The translations under genes were made by a program, and so were the position numbers. Of a stretch of DNA of 64,000 nt, positions 24,941-45,604 are shown piece by piece. The notes under the pieces are model-generated. The model was not told where the DNA came from. It made no database searches and was given only the letters and a program-made list of their open reading frames with translations. The stretch comes from Siniperca chuatsi (taxonomy: Eukaryota > Chordata > Actinopteri > Centrarchiformes > Sinipercidae). The stretch covers positions 4,859,322 to 4,923,321 of the forward strand of contig NC_058055.1 in assembly GCF_020085105.1 (NCBI RefSeq). Direction: 5' to 3'. Position 1 is the stretch's first letter. Every line of letters begins with the position of its first letter.

Positions 24941-26698
24941 CTCTCAGTCTTGTTCATAAAAATGCTGCTTGTAACATGCGTCTTGTTTCCTTGTTTGTCC
25001 GTATTAAGTGTAAAATGGTTGTCATTTCAGGGGAGGCATTTCTCCATGGAATTCTACCTGAAACCAACCTCAGAGCTCCTTAAAGCAATAGTCAGGGTCA
25101 CAAATATTATCACAGCACAGTAGCTGTAATTCACCACAGCTTAGAAATGGAGACACACCTGTCCACCCGAGGAGACAGCACAAGCCATGTGCATGAACCG
25201 ACCACAGAGTATCAAAGCACAACTGCACAAAAACAAGTCGGTATGCTCTGCTCGGAGCACTGGCTGATGCCAGACACTGGTAGGGGTTGCCAACAGGAGC
25301 TTGCCCACTGAGGTCTCCTCGGAGAGCTGAAACAAAGGATGTTACGTGATTTGAACTGCAGGAAGAGATGGCACGGCAAGCAATAAAGAGCCCTCTGAGC
25401 ACAGACAACACCAGCCAACCATCCAATCAGCATCAAATAGGAACCTTTTGTTCTGAGGCGAGCTGGCTGTCGGTCACAGGGCTGCACAGAGGAATAAAAG
25501 GGGTCCTTGTCTTAAGTGAGTCAGCACTGACTGACAGACTGCACTGAGGGGATCGGAGGCCTCCCCACTTGTACTGTACAACACTGAGCTATTTAGATAG
25601 CACCCTGAACCCAGCACTAATTAGGAGTCCTGTTACTCCTCAACAGGCATTCACACATGCTCAGCTGTCACACTGCACATGATGAGCACACAAACACAGA
25701 GCAATGACTTATTACAGTATAACATCAATGTCCTTTCTTACAGTCTACTACTGAGGTCCACTCATATTTAAGAGAAGATTCAGTATTCCCAAGGGTCTGT
25801 CCACTTCACAGGCTTCTTCATAAGCTAATTAAGATCCAACTGAGTGAACTGAAGGTGTCTCAGCAGAATTATTTATTGTTTCAGAGTAACTGGTACCATT
25901 CACTTGTTAGTCTTGAGCTATGCTTGTGTGAGTCAATAGGATATGAAACCATTACTCTAAAAATCGAATGTGCATCCTTTCAAATAGCTGTATTACACAA
26001 TCTAATGATTCCCACCATGGATGGCTGGCTTGTAAGTGATGATTTCATACCCCATTGACTTGCAGTGGCACTGGCTACAAATGTTAATGTTCTCAAACTC
26101 TGTGCCTGTTAAGACTTTGGTCAGTTATCGATGTGTCAGGCATCTGAAACTTGAACTTTTATTTAAGAAAAGGAATGTTGCACAAATGTTACTACAATGC
26201 TGCTTGTGTTTCATCTGAAAGTTTTTCGCATCACTCCTGCCTCAGTTCAGATTGTCCCATAGCCTGTTTTTGTTTTACAGGCTAAGATGTGTCCATTTCA
26301 ATAACTGCTACCCGACACGTTGTGTGGAATATTCACACAAGCAATACAAATCTATCAACAATATCAAATACAACTGCCATCCCCAGAAATTATTACTCTT
26401 CAACTGGAAATCCATGGGTAAGAGGATCTACTTGGTAATTCTGCTCTATGTGTAACTAAAGGTACCGTATGTACATAGCTATAAACTGCTCCCATACAAA
26501 CACGCTCTCTCTGTTTTTAATATGGGTCTGTGTGTATGTCTGCAGATTTTAAGGTATTATATTAGACAATGACCATATTAACAACATTAATATCACTATA
26601 TTTGAAGGTTCAACCTGATGTAATAAGCACTTTGTAAATCTTCGTCAAAAGACACATTTTTACATGAAAAACAATGCCCATCCAAGCAGTGATGACAG
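24941..26698. other. Intergenic between two convergent genes
   Basis: Contains the 3' flanks of b3gat1 (+) and the galactosidase gene (-). The latter's 3' UTR should extend leftwards from 26698; a minus-strand AATAAA occurs at 26158-26163. The overlapping minus ORFs at 25070-25487 have no recognisable domain or splice support. Confidence 0.5.
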
Positions 26699-29600
26699 TC
26701 ACTGGATGTCTGCTGCCATGCCAAGGTCAGGTGTATCCTCAAAGAGGACCTTGTAGTCACCCTCCTGCTCCTCAAACACAATGACCTTTTTAATTTAAAC
26801 AGAAAAAAAGTGAGAGACAAAGAAGAGAGTTAGAGCTGTGAGACTTGACTTTGACTTGCTGTGTTTTCACACATTGTAAATGTAAAATTAATCTTTTAAG
26901 TGCATTATAATGCCAGGGAAAAAAAACATTTAAAGGAATAGTTTTGGGAAACGTGCTTATTCATTTTCTTGCCAAGAGTGAGTTGAGAAGATCAATACCA
27001 CTCTTAAGTCTGTACAATAAAAATGAAGCTAGAGCCAGCAGCCTGTTATCTTAGCTTAGCATAAAGACTGGGAACAGGGGGAAACAGCTAGCCAGGCTCT
27101 GTCCAGAGGTTAAAAATAACACCTCTAAAGCTCACTAATTAACATGTCATATCTTGTTTGTTTAATCCAGACAAAAACAAAAATCTAACAACAACATGTT
27201 GCGGTTAAACAAATGACATATAACATGTTAATTAGTCAGCTTTAGAGGTGTTGTTAGGCAGGTTTTGTTACCAGACAGAGCCAGGCTAGCTGTTTCCCAC
27301 TGTTCCCAGTCTTTATGCTAAGCTAAGATAACGGTAGCTTAGCGTACAGACATAAAAGTGGTATAAATTTTTCATCTAACTCTCGGCAAGAAAGCAAATA
27401 AGCATATTTCCTATTACATAAAACTATTCCTCTGACAAATGCTAGTCTATGCACAGCTGTACCTGGTTGATTCCACTGTTGAGAAAGGGACCAGGGAGGT
27501 AAAGAGTCTGCTGGGGGCCAATTGACCAGTAGCGGCCCAGATTCAGCCCATTGATAAACACAACACCTTTCTCCCAGCCCTGTGGACCCAAATAAAATTT
27601 AATGGCTTCACAATGCATACATTAATTATTTCTCATACAAACACACATGCACAAAAATGTACATAGCACAAAAACAATACGCTTCATTTCACTTACTGGC
27701 AGCTTCACAAATGTGTCACTCGGATACCCGTATGCAAACAGCCTCCCCATGAAAAATCCAGGGAAGCTGGGAGTTTCAGGGAGAGTTTTCCAAGGTGCCC
27801 AATAAAGACTGAAATAAGGAATCCACGTCAAACACACTAATACATCAAAATGAAAGTAATATGCAATGCTTTATTTTCAATAAAGCATACAAACCTATCA
27901 ATAAAGCTGGGTTTCATATCCAGGCTGTATATTATAAAATCCCGCAAGGGGATATTGTTTAATAAAATATCTCCCACAAGACCTGCAAGAACACAAATCA
28001 AAATTGGCATGTATACTACACACTGAGTGCTTGAGTGATTTAATAGCAGGCACAGCAATGAACTGCATATTGTCTGTCGATCACCTTTATGTTGTTTGTC
28101 AAGGTCCCTTCCCTGATGAACTCGTCCACAGTTTTCCACCAATAAACTCAAGGTACGCCGTCCCTGTAGGGATTGATTGCTTTTATGTCTTTGCAAGTTT
28201 TAACAGCCAAACAGCCAACACTTCAGCATCCATCACATCCGATAACTGCGAATGACGTTTATTGGTGATGATGCCATACCTTACCATCAGGAACCGCCAG
28301 CTCCAGGCTTTGGTGCTTGAAAAGGCCAATGTAGCTTCTGTCTACAAACACCTAGGACGAAAAATTTATACGTAAACTCTGCTTCACATGAATGAAATAT
28401 CTAAAAGTTAGCTTTAGGTTTGCCAACTATCACCACAGTCATCATCTTTACACAACTTCCATGTGCTGTATCTCCTGAAATAAGTGCTGTGGGCATACCA
28501 ACAACATGAGCGACCACTGATAGCACTGACTAATATTAAAGGAGTAGTTCAACATATTGGGAAATACACTTATTTGCTTTTCTGCAGAGAGTTAGATGAG
28601 AAGACTGATACTACTCTCATATATGTCCATTACATATGAAGCTCCAGGAGACAGTTAGCTTAGCATAAAGACAGGAAACAGGAGAAAACAGCTAGCCTGG
28701 CTCTGTCTGACGGTAACAAAACCTGCCTACCAGCACCTCTAATGCCTGCTAATAATCACATTATATCTCATATCTTATATCTGATGTCTCACACTGACAA
28801 GACGTCAGCAGGAAGTCACTGCACCTGACCAAGAAATTGTTCAGCCTTGTCACTTAATTTTCTTTGTATGGATTAAACAAATTTAAACAAATGAGACAAA
28901 CATAATTAGTGAGCTTATGAGGTGCTGGTAGGCACAGTTTTTACCTTTGGACAGTGCCAAGCTACCTGTTTCCCCCTGCTTCCATTTTTTATGCTAAGCT
29001 AGGCTAAACATCTGCTGGCTCTGGCTGCATATTTTGTGTGCAGATACGAGAGTTGTATATATTTTCTCTTCTAACTTGTGGCAAGAAGGCATATTTGCCA
29101 AAATGTAAAACTTTTCCTTTAAGTTTAGGTTCAGCAACTACAAACATATCAGTGATCATAATGGCAACCATGTCCATACTGCATAAGATCAGAGCGAGTT
29201 AGATCATGCCATCATGTACAATAAGTACTCACTAGAGCACGGTCTTGAACATTGCCTCCAGACTTCAATAATCCTCCACCGGTGATGGTAGTCTCATACA
29301 GCGTGTATCCATAGGACTGGCCATTCCTGTTGTTCACAGGTAGATTCTCCATGTTTACTGGCTTGGGTGACTTAAATGGCTGCAGAAAATAGAACAATTT
29401 CTTGACCTCCTTGATTTAAAAGCGAAATTCTTTTCATTACACATATATGTAACAGCTAATCTTACATAAAACATACTCCCTCAGTGAAGCTCAAAGCATC
29501 CCATAAGGACAGGTGCTGGTACATGATAGCTGGTTCATAAGCCTCACTGTAATGCAGGGCTGGCATGTTAGGGAAACTGTCTCCTCCTGCACAGAAAGGT

Positions 29601-31240
29601 GCAAGACAAGATCAGGCACAGAGGTCAGTCACGGCATGTATTGACATACGGCATTCTCATTTAAATGTAGTGTTTAACTTACTGTTGTATCGAGAAAGTA
29701 AATCCCTAAGGAGATGGTACTTTGGAGTGTACTCCCCAGCTTCAGACAAGGGAGCGTCATAATCTGAAAAACATGGTAGTGTAACAAAGATTAACTAGCA
29801 TGTGCTGCCACCTGCTGGGTGTTAAAGTCAATTCTGTTCTGTAGACAACAAGGAACATATTCTCCAGCTCTGACATGGCAGTGCTTCATCATTATAATAA
29901 AAGCTTTGTAAAATTTGCATCACAGACATCACTAGTTTGTGTGTGACAGAGCGCACGACACAGAGGAACCAACCATAGCTGGGGACCAGTGCTTTGTAGG
30001 AAGGATCAGCGAGTGCTCCGCTCATGAAGCCAAAACTGGAGCCTCCGTGGAACATGTAGAGGTTGACAGACATGCCTCGCCTCAGAATTTCTCTCACGGT
30101 GGACACCATATCTGACAAGAAGTTTCCACAGGGAAATCATTATACCGTTCTTTAAGTCAAGTCACTGAAACCTTTTTGACCCTTTGCTGATCTGACTTTC
30201 ACATTTGCATTTTCGTTGTTGGCATGTAGCTGGCATTCCTCATGCAAAAAGCAAAGTGGTAGGGAAATAAATATAATGCAAGCTAAAGACTGAGATAGAT
30301 AGCATTTGTTTACACAAGTTAATAGGGTCTTGAGATTAAATATTGCTAGAAGGTAAGAAATAAAATAAATACTTTATGAAGAGATGTCTACTGTATGACA
30401 AAGGACAGAAAGTGACTTTACCAATATGTGTTTTTCAAGGCTAATAGCAGTATTTCTAGAGAACGTACATTATACTCTCCAGGGAACCCCATTAATATCA
30501 AATCATTTTTCCTCAGGATAAATGTGAAATGCGCTTGGCCACCTGTACAATAGTAAGACACATTAGGATACATTACAACCTTTGTGTGAAGAAAGCATCA
30601 AAAAACAATACTGAACAATTCATGAAAGAATAAACCATGCAAAATAAATAAAACTGAATTGCAGTTTTCAAATAGCTGTGATCAGGGGAACCTCCATCAG
30701 ATGTACTGCATATACCAGATATTTCTACAAAAGTTGCAATGTATCCCAATTTATTTTTTAAAGATTTCATTTACACCTTTATTAGATATTTGACAGTGAG
30801 GAGACATAAAATGAAGGAAGAGAGAAAGGGGCATGTCATGCAACAAAGGCTCCTGGCTGGAATTGAACCCGGGACATTGCAGTTATACGGTATGCACCTT
30901 AACCATTCAGCTATCAGGGTGAAAAGCTTCCTTACCCTCAGGGGGAAGCACATGGTGGAGGTCACCCCACACATCATACCAGCCGGTCCAGTAGTCCATC
31001 ACCATGGTAGGGCTGTTGGGCTGATAAACAGTGCAGAAAAGGCCCACACTATCAGCTCACACAGCTCACTATCCTGTGTTTCATGTACTGTCTACTTGAC
31101 GTCCTCAGTGACAGACAGTGAAATTATGTGGAAAGGTAAGATACGCACCTGGATAGCATTCAGATCCTGGAAGTCTCTCTGATTTAGCTTCTGCAGCTTT
31201 ACTGATCTGATGGCTACAAGATTGGAGGTCACAAGGTAAG

Positions 31241-31292
<52 letters not shown>

Positions 31293-33788
31293 GTATTAAT
31301 AATATACTGTACCTCCATCCACACCCCCCGACTTTAAAGTGTTGTGGTTGTCGGATGTGAGCAAGAGCTCACTGATCCCTCTGGACTGTAAAGCCTTTCA
31401 AAATAAAACAGAATGTCACAACAGAAGATATGGGCATCATCAGACTGATCCATTAAATCAATCTCTATTTGTACATGTGTGTTTTAATGTAGGGTTGAGG
31501 GGGCATTTTAATTACCTCACCTCTTTAATAAAAAGCATGTAACTTTCATCTTTTGCAAAGGATCCATACTCATTTTCGACCTGCACTGCAATAATGGGAC
31601 CTCCTTTCTTGAACTAAAAAACAAACAAACGTTTTATTTTAAGGATGACAAGTTAAATGAACTGGAGCTACAACAAACTTGTTTTCAGCTCTAGTGACAA
31701 AAAGCAACCTGCAGTGGAACCACTTTTGGTATAAGTTTGTCAAAAAAGGTATTGACAGCCTGAGTAAAGCCTGGGTAAGTCGTCCTCAGTCTCATGCTGC
31801 CATCACTGAGGAGCCAGCTGCAAAGAGACAGAAACCAAGATGCTTAGTCATGACTAAAGCCACAGAGCTGCAAGAACAACGGAGGCACAGTAAGTCGAAA
31901 ATACTGGACAAAGCTTCACACACAGGCCAAGTCTTCCCTTACAGCAAGATGGGACTTTTTCACCCTGATTGCACTCAACAAAAAAGTGGCACTTTGTGGT
32001 TCAGCTCAAGTGGCTTTTGTGCTGCCGGGTTAAATTCACTTACAAATGTAATTTCATTTATTCAGGCACATAAACGAGTCAGAGTTTGTTGAATAAAAAC
32101 ATTGGACAGGCTTTGGGTTTAAATCTACAGCCTACCTTCACAAATACACAGAAAATCGGGATTTCTATATATAAAATCATATATACATTTTTCCTCAAAT
32201 ATTTATATGTAAAGAATAGCACTACCTTGGCAGTCCTCCTAGGTCCAGCTCAGAGGAAATGTATGGCCCTGGACGTAGAATCACCCATAATCCCAATTCA
32301 GCAGCAAGACTGATATAGGCTCTGAAACCCAGATGGAGAAGACAATAATTATTTTCTATCTGCACAAACACAAAGTTTAGACCCCGAGTGAGACCTCATA
32401 TCTCGTTGTTTGAGGAGTGTGAAATGTGCTTGGCAACAACAGCGGCGGGCTGAGGCATCACATCCCTCTTCACTTATCACTGCTTTGTTGTTAATTGCTT
32501 GCTAAGTTGCTGTTGCTGGGGAGATGCTGGTGTTGTCAGGTGGGACCTCTCTGCCTCTAGCCTCTCCCCTGAGCACTGGGGCTTAGATGATGAGAAGAAA
32601 AGGAGAGTATTCCCAACAAACCTTAGAGCAGGTAACATTGTTAGAACAGCTGCAAAGGTGGTGCAAGGTGTTTTCATTCTTATTATGGACATGTTTAAGT
32701 TGCATATTTGGTTAAATGAGAGCATGGGCTATGCTCCCATAAGCAACAAACTTTTCGGTGTTGATCATGAGTGTGTTTTGTATTCAGGTCAAGGAAGAGT
32801 CACACTACTCCTTACTCTAAATCCAGCTGTGTGTGGAAGTTGAAAACCTCTCTCTCTGGCTGGTGCAGACTCCATGGCACATACCTGCAAGGACGCAGGA
32901 TGTTCTCTGTTAACAGTCAGCCGGTGACCAGTCTTGAGAAACAAAACACATCCATAGTAGTTTTCTTACGTAGTGAGGGTGTTGATTCCACAGGCCTTCA
33001 TTTTCAGCAAGCGGTCCTTCCAGTAGGCCCTGGGCACACGGAAGTAGTGGATGGATCCCCCGAGGATGCGGAAAGACTCTCCCTCCAGGGTGAACTGGGA
33101 GGAGTTGGCACTCAGACCCACCTTCCTGCTCATTCTCCATCCCCCTGCTGGCATGCTGGACGAGGAGTTGTAGCTTATTTGTGTCACACTCACATAATAT
33201 AGCACATAGACTATTGTGCTTGAATAGACCACATGACATGCTTGATAGGAATTTATAGGAACATATTTGAATTTAGAGGCAAGATAGATGAGTTTAGCAC
33301 TTCATATTAACCTTTTAAAATGTTATATATACTTTTTCACTTTATATATTTATTATTATATATACATGTATAATGATAATGTGACTATTTAATAATTTGT
33401 ATATATGTATAGAAAGAAACAAAGAAAAGAAACAAATTCTATGATATATTTGAGGTACAATGAAATAGTTTCACTATATAGTCACTTTACCCAATATGAT
33501 ATTACTATAGAGACGTCCTGTATAATGTGTCTGTGACAATTTAGCATCACACGTTGTCTCTAATCATATCCCTACAGACACTTGCAGCATTGCTGATAAT
33601 TTAGCGGATCATTGATCCACTGTAGTAAGGTACTACATTAGGAACAAGCAGCTCTAACTGAAACATAATGAACAATAACAGTGAGAACTAACTTACCCGA
33701 GATATCTGTACATGATGACGCCAACAATGCACAGGCAGATGAGTGCATATTTCTTTTTGTGCGAATTTCTTATCCTCAAGACACCCAT
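26699..33788 (-). CDS. glb1l2: Beta-galactosidase-1-like protein (GLB1L2 type), glycosyl hydrolase family 35
   Basis: A GH35 enzyme related to lysosomal beta-galactosidase; the substrate of the GLB1L2/3 branch is poorly known. Nineteen exons: 33788-33697, 33173-32970, 32884-32816, 32321-32226, 31817-31709, 31613-31521, 31394-31313, 31201-31149, 31020-30936, 30111-29974, 29763-29683, 29586-29477, 29379-29233, 28351-28280, 28163-28085, 27982-27895, 27808-27697, 27579-27463, 26785-26699. Phases close to 637 aa (human GLB1L2 636). Residues 14-30 form a signal anchor ([14 protein letters not shown]). GH35 marks follow: [30 protein letters not shown], the acid/base region [10 protein letters not shown] (Glu205) and [14 protein letters not shown]. 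The nucleophile segment reads [13 protein letters not shown], with Asp275 where GH35 enzymes have Glu. C-terminal jelly-roll motifs include [21 protein letters not shown]. The exon 2 acceptor (AATAAG) and the exon 10 donor (GTTGGT) are weak but required by frame. Synteny with b3gat1 supports GLB1L2/GLB1L3; which of the two is uncertain. Confidence 0.93.
26931..27432. mobile_element. Palindromic MITE in last glb1l2 intron
   Basis: The left arm AAAGGAATAGTTTTGGGAAA...CTTGCCAAGAGTGAGTTGAG...GAAGCTAGAGCCAGCAGCC...CTTAGCATAAAGACTGGGAA...AAACAGCTAGCCAGGCTCTG is paired in reverse complement by the right arm ending AAAACTATTCCTCTG. Arms are about 230 bp with a small AT-rich loop near 27170-27195. No ORF. 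Same family as 28537-29122 and 14811-14965. Confidence 0.8.
28537..29122. mobile_element. Palindromic MITE in a glb1l2 intron
   Basis: The left end TAAAGGAGTAGTTCAACATA and the right end ACTTTTCCTTTAAG, with internal AGAGTTAGATGAGAAGA, ATGAAGCTCCAGGAG, CTTAGCATAAAGACAGGAAAC and CAGCTAGCCTGGCTCTG, all recur inverted in the right half (CTAACTTGTGGCAAGAAGG, TTTTTATGCTAAGCTAGG). The core between the arms (about 28790-28865) is asymmetric. Confidence 0.78.
30771..30918 (-). mobile_element. tRNA-derived SINE
   Basis: On the minus strand the element begins ACCCTGATAGCTGAATGGTTAAGG (A-box-like region at 30895-30918) and carries a B box GGTTCAATTCC (30859-30869), the RNA polymerase III promoter pair of a tRNA-type SINE. 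It continues with GGAGCCTTTGTTGCATGACA and a T/C-rich body, and ends in CTAATAAAGGTGTAAATG. Its 5' end lies about 17 bp downstream of the exon 9 donor of the galactosidase gene, in the same orientation as that gene. Confidence 0.75.
31246..31292. repeat. (GT)n microsatellite
   Basis: About 45 bp of GT dinucleotides with one CG interruption, lying in the glb1l2 intron between exons 7 and 8. Confidence 0.95.
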
Positions 33789-35069
33789 CGATAGGATGTG
33801 AGCTCCCTTCCAGTGACATAGGCAGCCGTCGAGTTAAGTTTACAGCAGCATCTGAGCGCAGATGAACGCATGACGCTGGCATGGATAACACACCGCCTCG
33901 TGGGAGGGCCCCTGTGCACAGTCATGGAAATCTAACACACCTCATTAACAGGGTTAATGTGGGGTGTGTCTGTGTTACTCTTCGGTTTTGCAAAAAAATT
34001 AAATAAAAAATGAATAGGTGAGGATGACGAAATGACTTCTTCCAATAGCCTATAATTATTTTCCTGATAGCAATATTAATTTATAAAAACATAAACATTT
34101 CAACTTTTTAAACTTAAAAAGTTTAGCGTATCTTCAAAAATACTGTCTATTATTTTAATAAAAAGAGCCCATCAAAATATAAACCTATTTATGGAAACAC
34201 TTTATAGCAAATTATATCAGTGGGTGACATTTTTCTAAATATTGCAGACCGTTCCTGAAATTATCCAACATATACAAAGATCAGAAACGACAAGTTTTAT
34301 GGTGGGACAGGAAACAAACAAACACAGTATCACTAAAGCCTTAATAATAGGCCTATATTATATGGTCAACTGAATGCATATTGAATAACAGTACAATCAT
34401 ACACACACACGGACAGGTAGGGGTGCTGAGGGAAGCATCCCTAAAATCAGGCATAACAAAAACCATCAGTTAAACTTACAATGACTTTCTCCCTTTTTTT
34501 CACTGGGATTTATATGCGCAGTGCACAAGTATTTGTGGCGTGAGAGGTTTTTTATCCATTGTTTATCATTAATATGTATTATCATTAATATGTATTAGTC
34601 TATAATAGGGAAACAACCTAATTTCCAACCAAGGCAAGGCAGGTCGGATCTATCACACAGTGTTTCAGTGTCCCACTGCATCAAGTATTAAGTAATGTTT
34701 AAACTTACTGTAGGCTACTCCCCGGGGAGAAAGACAGAGAGCCGGCTTGCTGTCGGCTTGTGAAACACTCTAAAACTGTTAGATATAATAGGCTACTGTA
34801 TAGGCCTGTATTAGAAATGATCCTGGCCATTCACATGAATGCAAAAACCATGAGTGTCGCACAGCATTTTGTGTGACGTCATTAAAGAGACTGACTTCCA
34901 GCGTCCCTGCACATACACCAGCATTTCAAATCATTGTTTTAATGCGCTAGTTCCCTCTTTAAAACAGAAATGGGGTTAATTCGATGTTCCCTTCATTCCC
35001 CTTGGTCCTCCAATAAGCAGGACTACACTTCCCATGTTCCTTAGAAGTCGGAGCTTGCGCAATATGTTT
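33789..35069. promoter_or_regulatory. Divergent promoter region, glb1l2 (-) / ei24 (+)
   Basis: This 1.3-kb region separates the glb1l2 start codon from the ei24 first exon. Near the ei24 end are a CCAAT motif (35010-35014), an ACTACACTTCCCATG element (35022-35036) matching the ZNF143/Staf consensus ACTACAnnTCCC, and an NRF1-like TTGCGCAA (about 35055). These are typical of housekeeping or divergent vertebrate promoters. No TATA box was seen. Transcription starts are inferred, not seen. Confidence 0.5.
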
Positions 35070-35175
35070 TCCACGGCCCTGGTTGCTCGTAGTGTCTGTT
35101 TGGTGTTGTTGTCATATTAAGGGGGCAAAAGAAAGAATTAACGGAGTTAATATAACCCTGAGCTTGTCGCATGAG
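35070..35175 (+). other. ei24: Candidate ei24 5' UTR exon 1
   Basis: The region just downstream of the ZNF143-like site ends at a strong donor, CATGAG/GTAAGG (35176). No long ORF runs through it. The next untranslated segment is the 5' part of the exon starting at 36657 (acceptor TTGTGGCAG), where the ei24 ATG lies at 36752. The 5' limit is arbitrary. Confidence 0.55.
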
Positions 35176-36450
35176 GTAAGGAAGATAACGCGGCTATCTG
35201 TACACGCTGTCTCTGACTTTACACGCTTGTTGAGATGTTGTCTTGGCGAAAAACACAGCAGTTAAAATAGTTGTTGAGCGTTAACAGTTAGCTAGCAACA
35301 CAGACAGACAAGCTAGCAGAGCACTAAACAAACCAACGACAGTAAAATATTATGAGACCAGAGGCATCATGCAGACCGCACGAGCTACGTATTAGTGAGG
35401 GTCTTCACATATCAAATTGTTAAGACTTTTCGGCAGGCCAGTGAGTGCCAGCTAACACTGACTGTTCGCTATCACATATGTGAGCTAACCCACTGAGTCA
35501 GCTTGCTAACGTTAACTTACACAAACAGTATCACCAAGAGACATTGGCTGAATTAACGTTTCACGTCCACCCTGTAACTCGAAACTTGTATAATTAACCG
35601 ATACTCAGTCCGTTTGAGAATACGAGGTGACGTTGCTCTTGTAACGTTATAGCGTTACAATGCAGACAAATTCATTGGTTTGTTGTAAATAAATCGGACA
35701 ATAGCTGCATTTATTAAACACACATTAGCTATGCTTTCCTAAGTTCAGTTAGGTTAGCTAATAACGTCAGATCCAGTTAGACCCACTTTTTACACTATTC
35801 ATGAAGCTGGTAACTAGTTTGTGTCCTGTTTTTTTCTTTTTGTGATCTAACGCTACATTAAACTTTTTTAAATTCTAAAGGACCACATATAGTTTTCATA
35901 GTATCAAAGTGACAAATCACACATTAGCATTACCTTTTTATCAAATGTGGTTGATGTGATGGGTTGATGAGGTATTTTTTTAAGAAATAAATTATATCGT
36001 CATGGGGTTCCATGGAGAATTAAATTTAAGTTCTTGGTCTAAATGCTGTTTGAGGATTTTTAACTGCCTCCACTTTTTACTGTACTGTAGAAATATTGGT
36101 ATCAGCCTTCAAAGACACATATTGATTAAACCTGATGTGAATCAGCACAATATGGCTACCAAATATTCCAAGTATGGAAAAAGGTGCCAAACAGCTGTTT
36201 GTCATTGAACTGTCTCAAGGCCAGAAGGGTTTTTGTTATGCATGTAATCACTCTCATTGTTCTTTGAAGTAAAATAAAAGCAATGTAATACTAGAAGGTT
36301 TTATTCTCATGTAGGCACATGAAAAACTGCCGAATTTTAGAAATTCCAAGATCACTATTTCTAAAAGCACTAAAGGTGATTATTTTGAATGAATATTTCA
36401 AGTCTACTAACACTACTGGATAAAGCAGACATAGGTGGGAAAATTAAGTA

Positions 36451-36454
<4 letters not shown>

Positions 36455-36491
<37 letters not shown>
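36455..36491. repeat. (TA)n microsatellite
   Basis: About 36 bp of AT dinucleotides in the first ei24 intron. Confidence 0.9.
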
Positions 36492-36495
<4 letters not shown>

Positions 36496-36751
36496 GCAAA
36501 TTCACTAAGGAATGTCCCTATAACAACTGTGTCTCCCAGCATACCAAAGTGAGTTGTTTGCTGTTTAGATCGGCATTTTAAAGGTTTTTGTATATTTCTA
36601 GAAAGAGTTCCACCCTCTTGTCCTCAATTTGTTTCCTTGGTGTTTGGTTGTGGCAGGTTACTGGGTGAGCCCCTCCCTGCCATGAGAGCTGACCACCAGG
36701 TCACCAGCCCCCCCTCCTTCTGCAGTTGATGGATCTGCAGCTGGTCCAGAG

Positions 36752-45604
<8,853 letters not shown>

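Noticed and set aside
25070-25487. Three overlapping minus-strand ORFs (up to 118 codons)
   Set aside because: Different frames of the same stretch, no recognisable domain and no splice partners.
30739-31182. 147-codon plus-strand ORF
   Set aside because: Runs through the SINE and antisense to glb1l2 exon 9.
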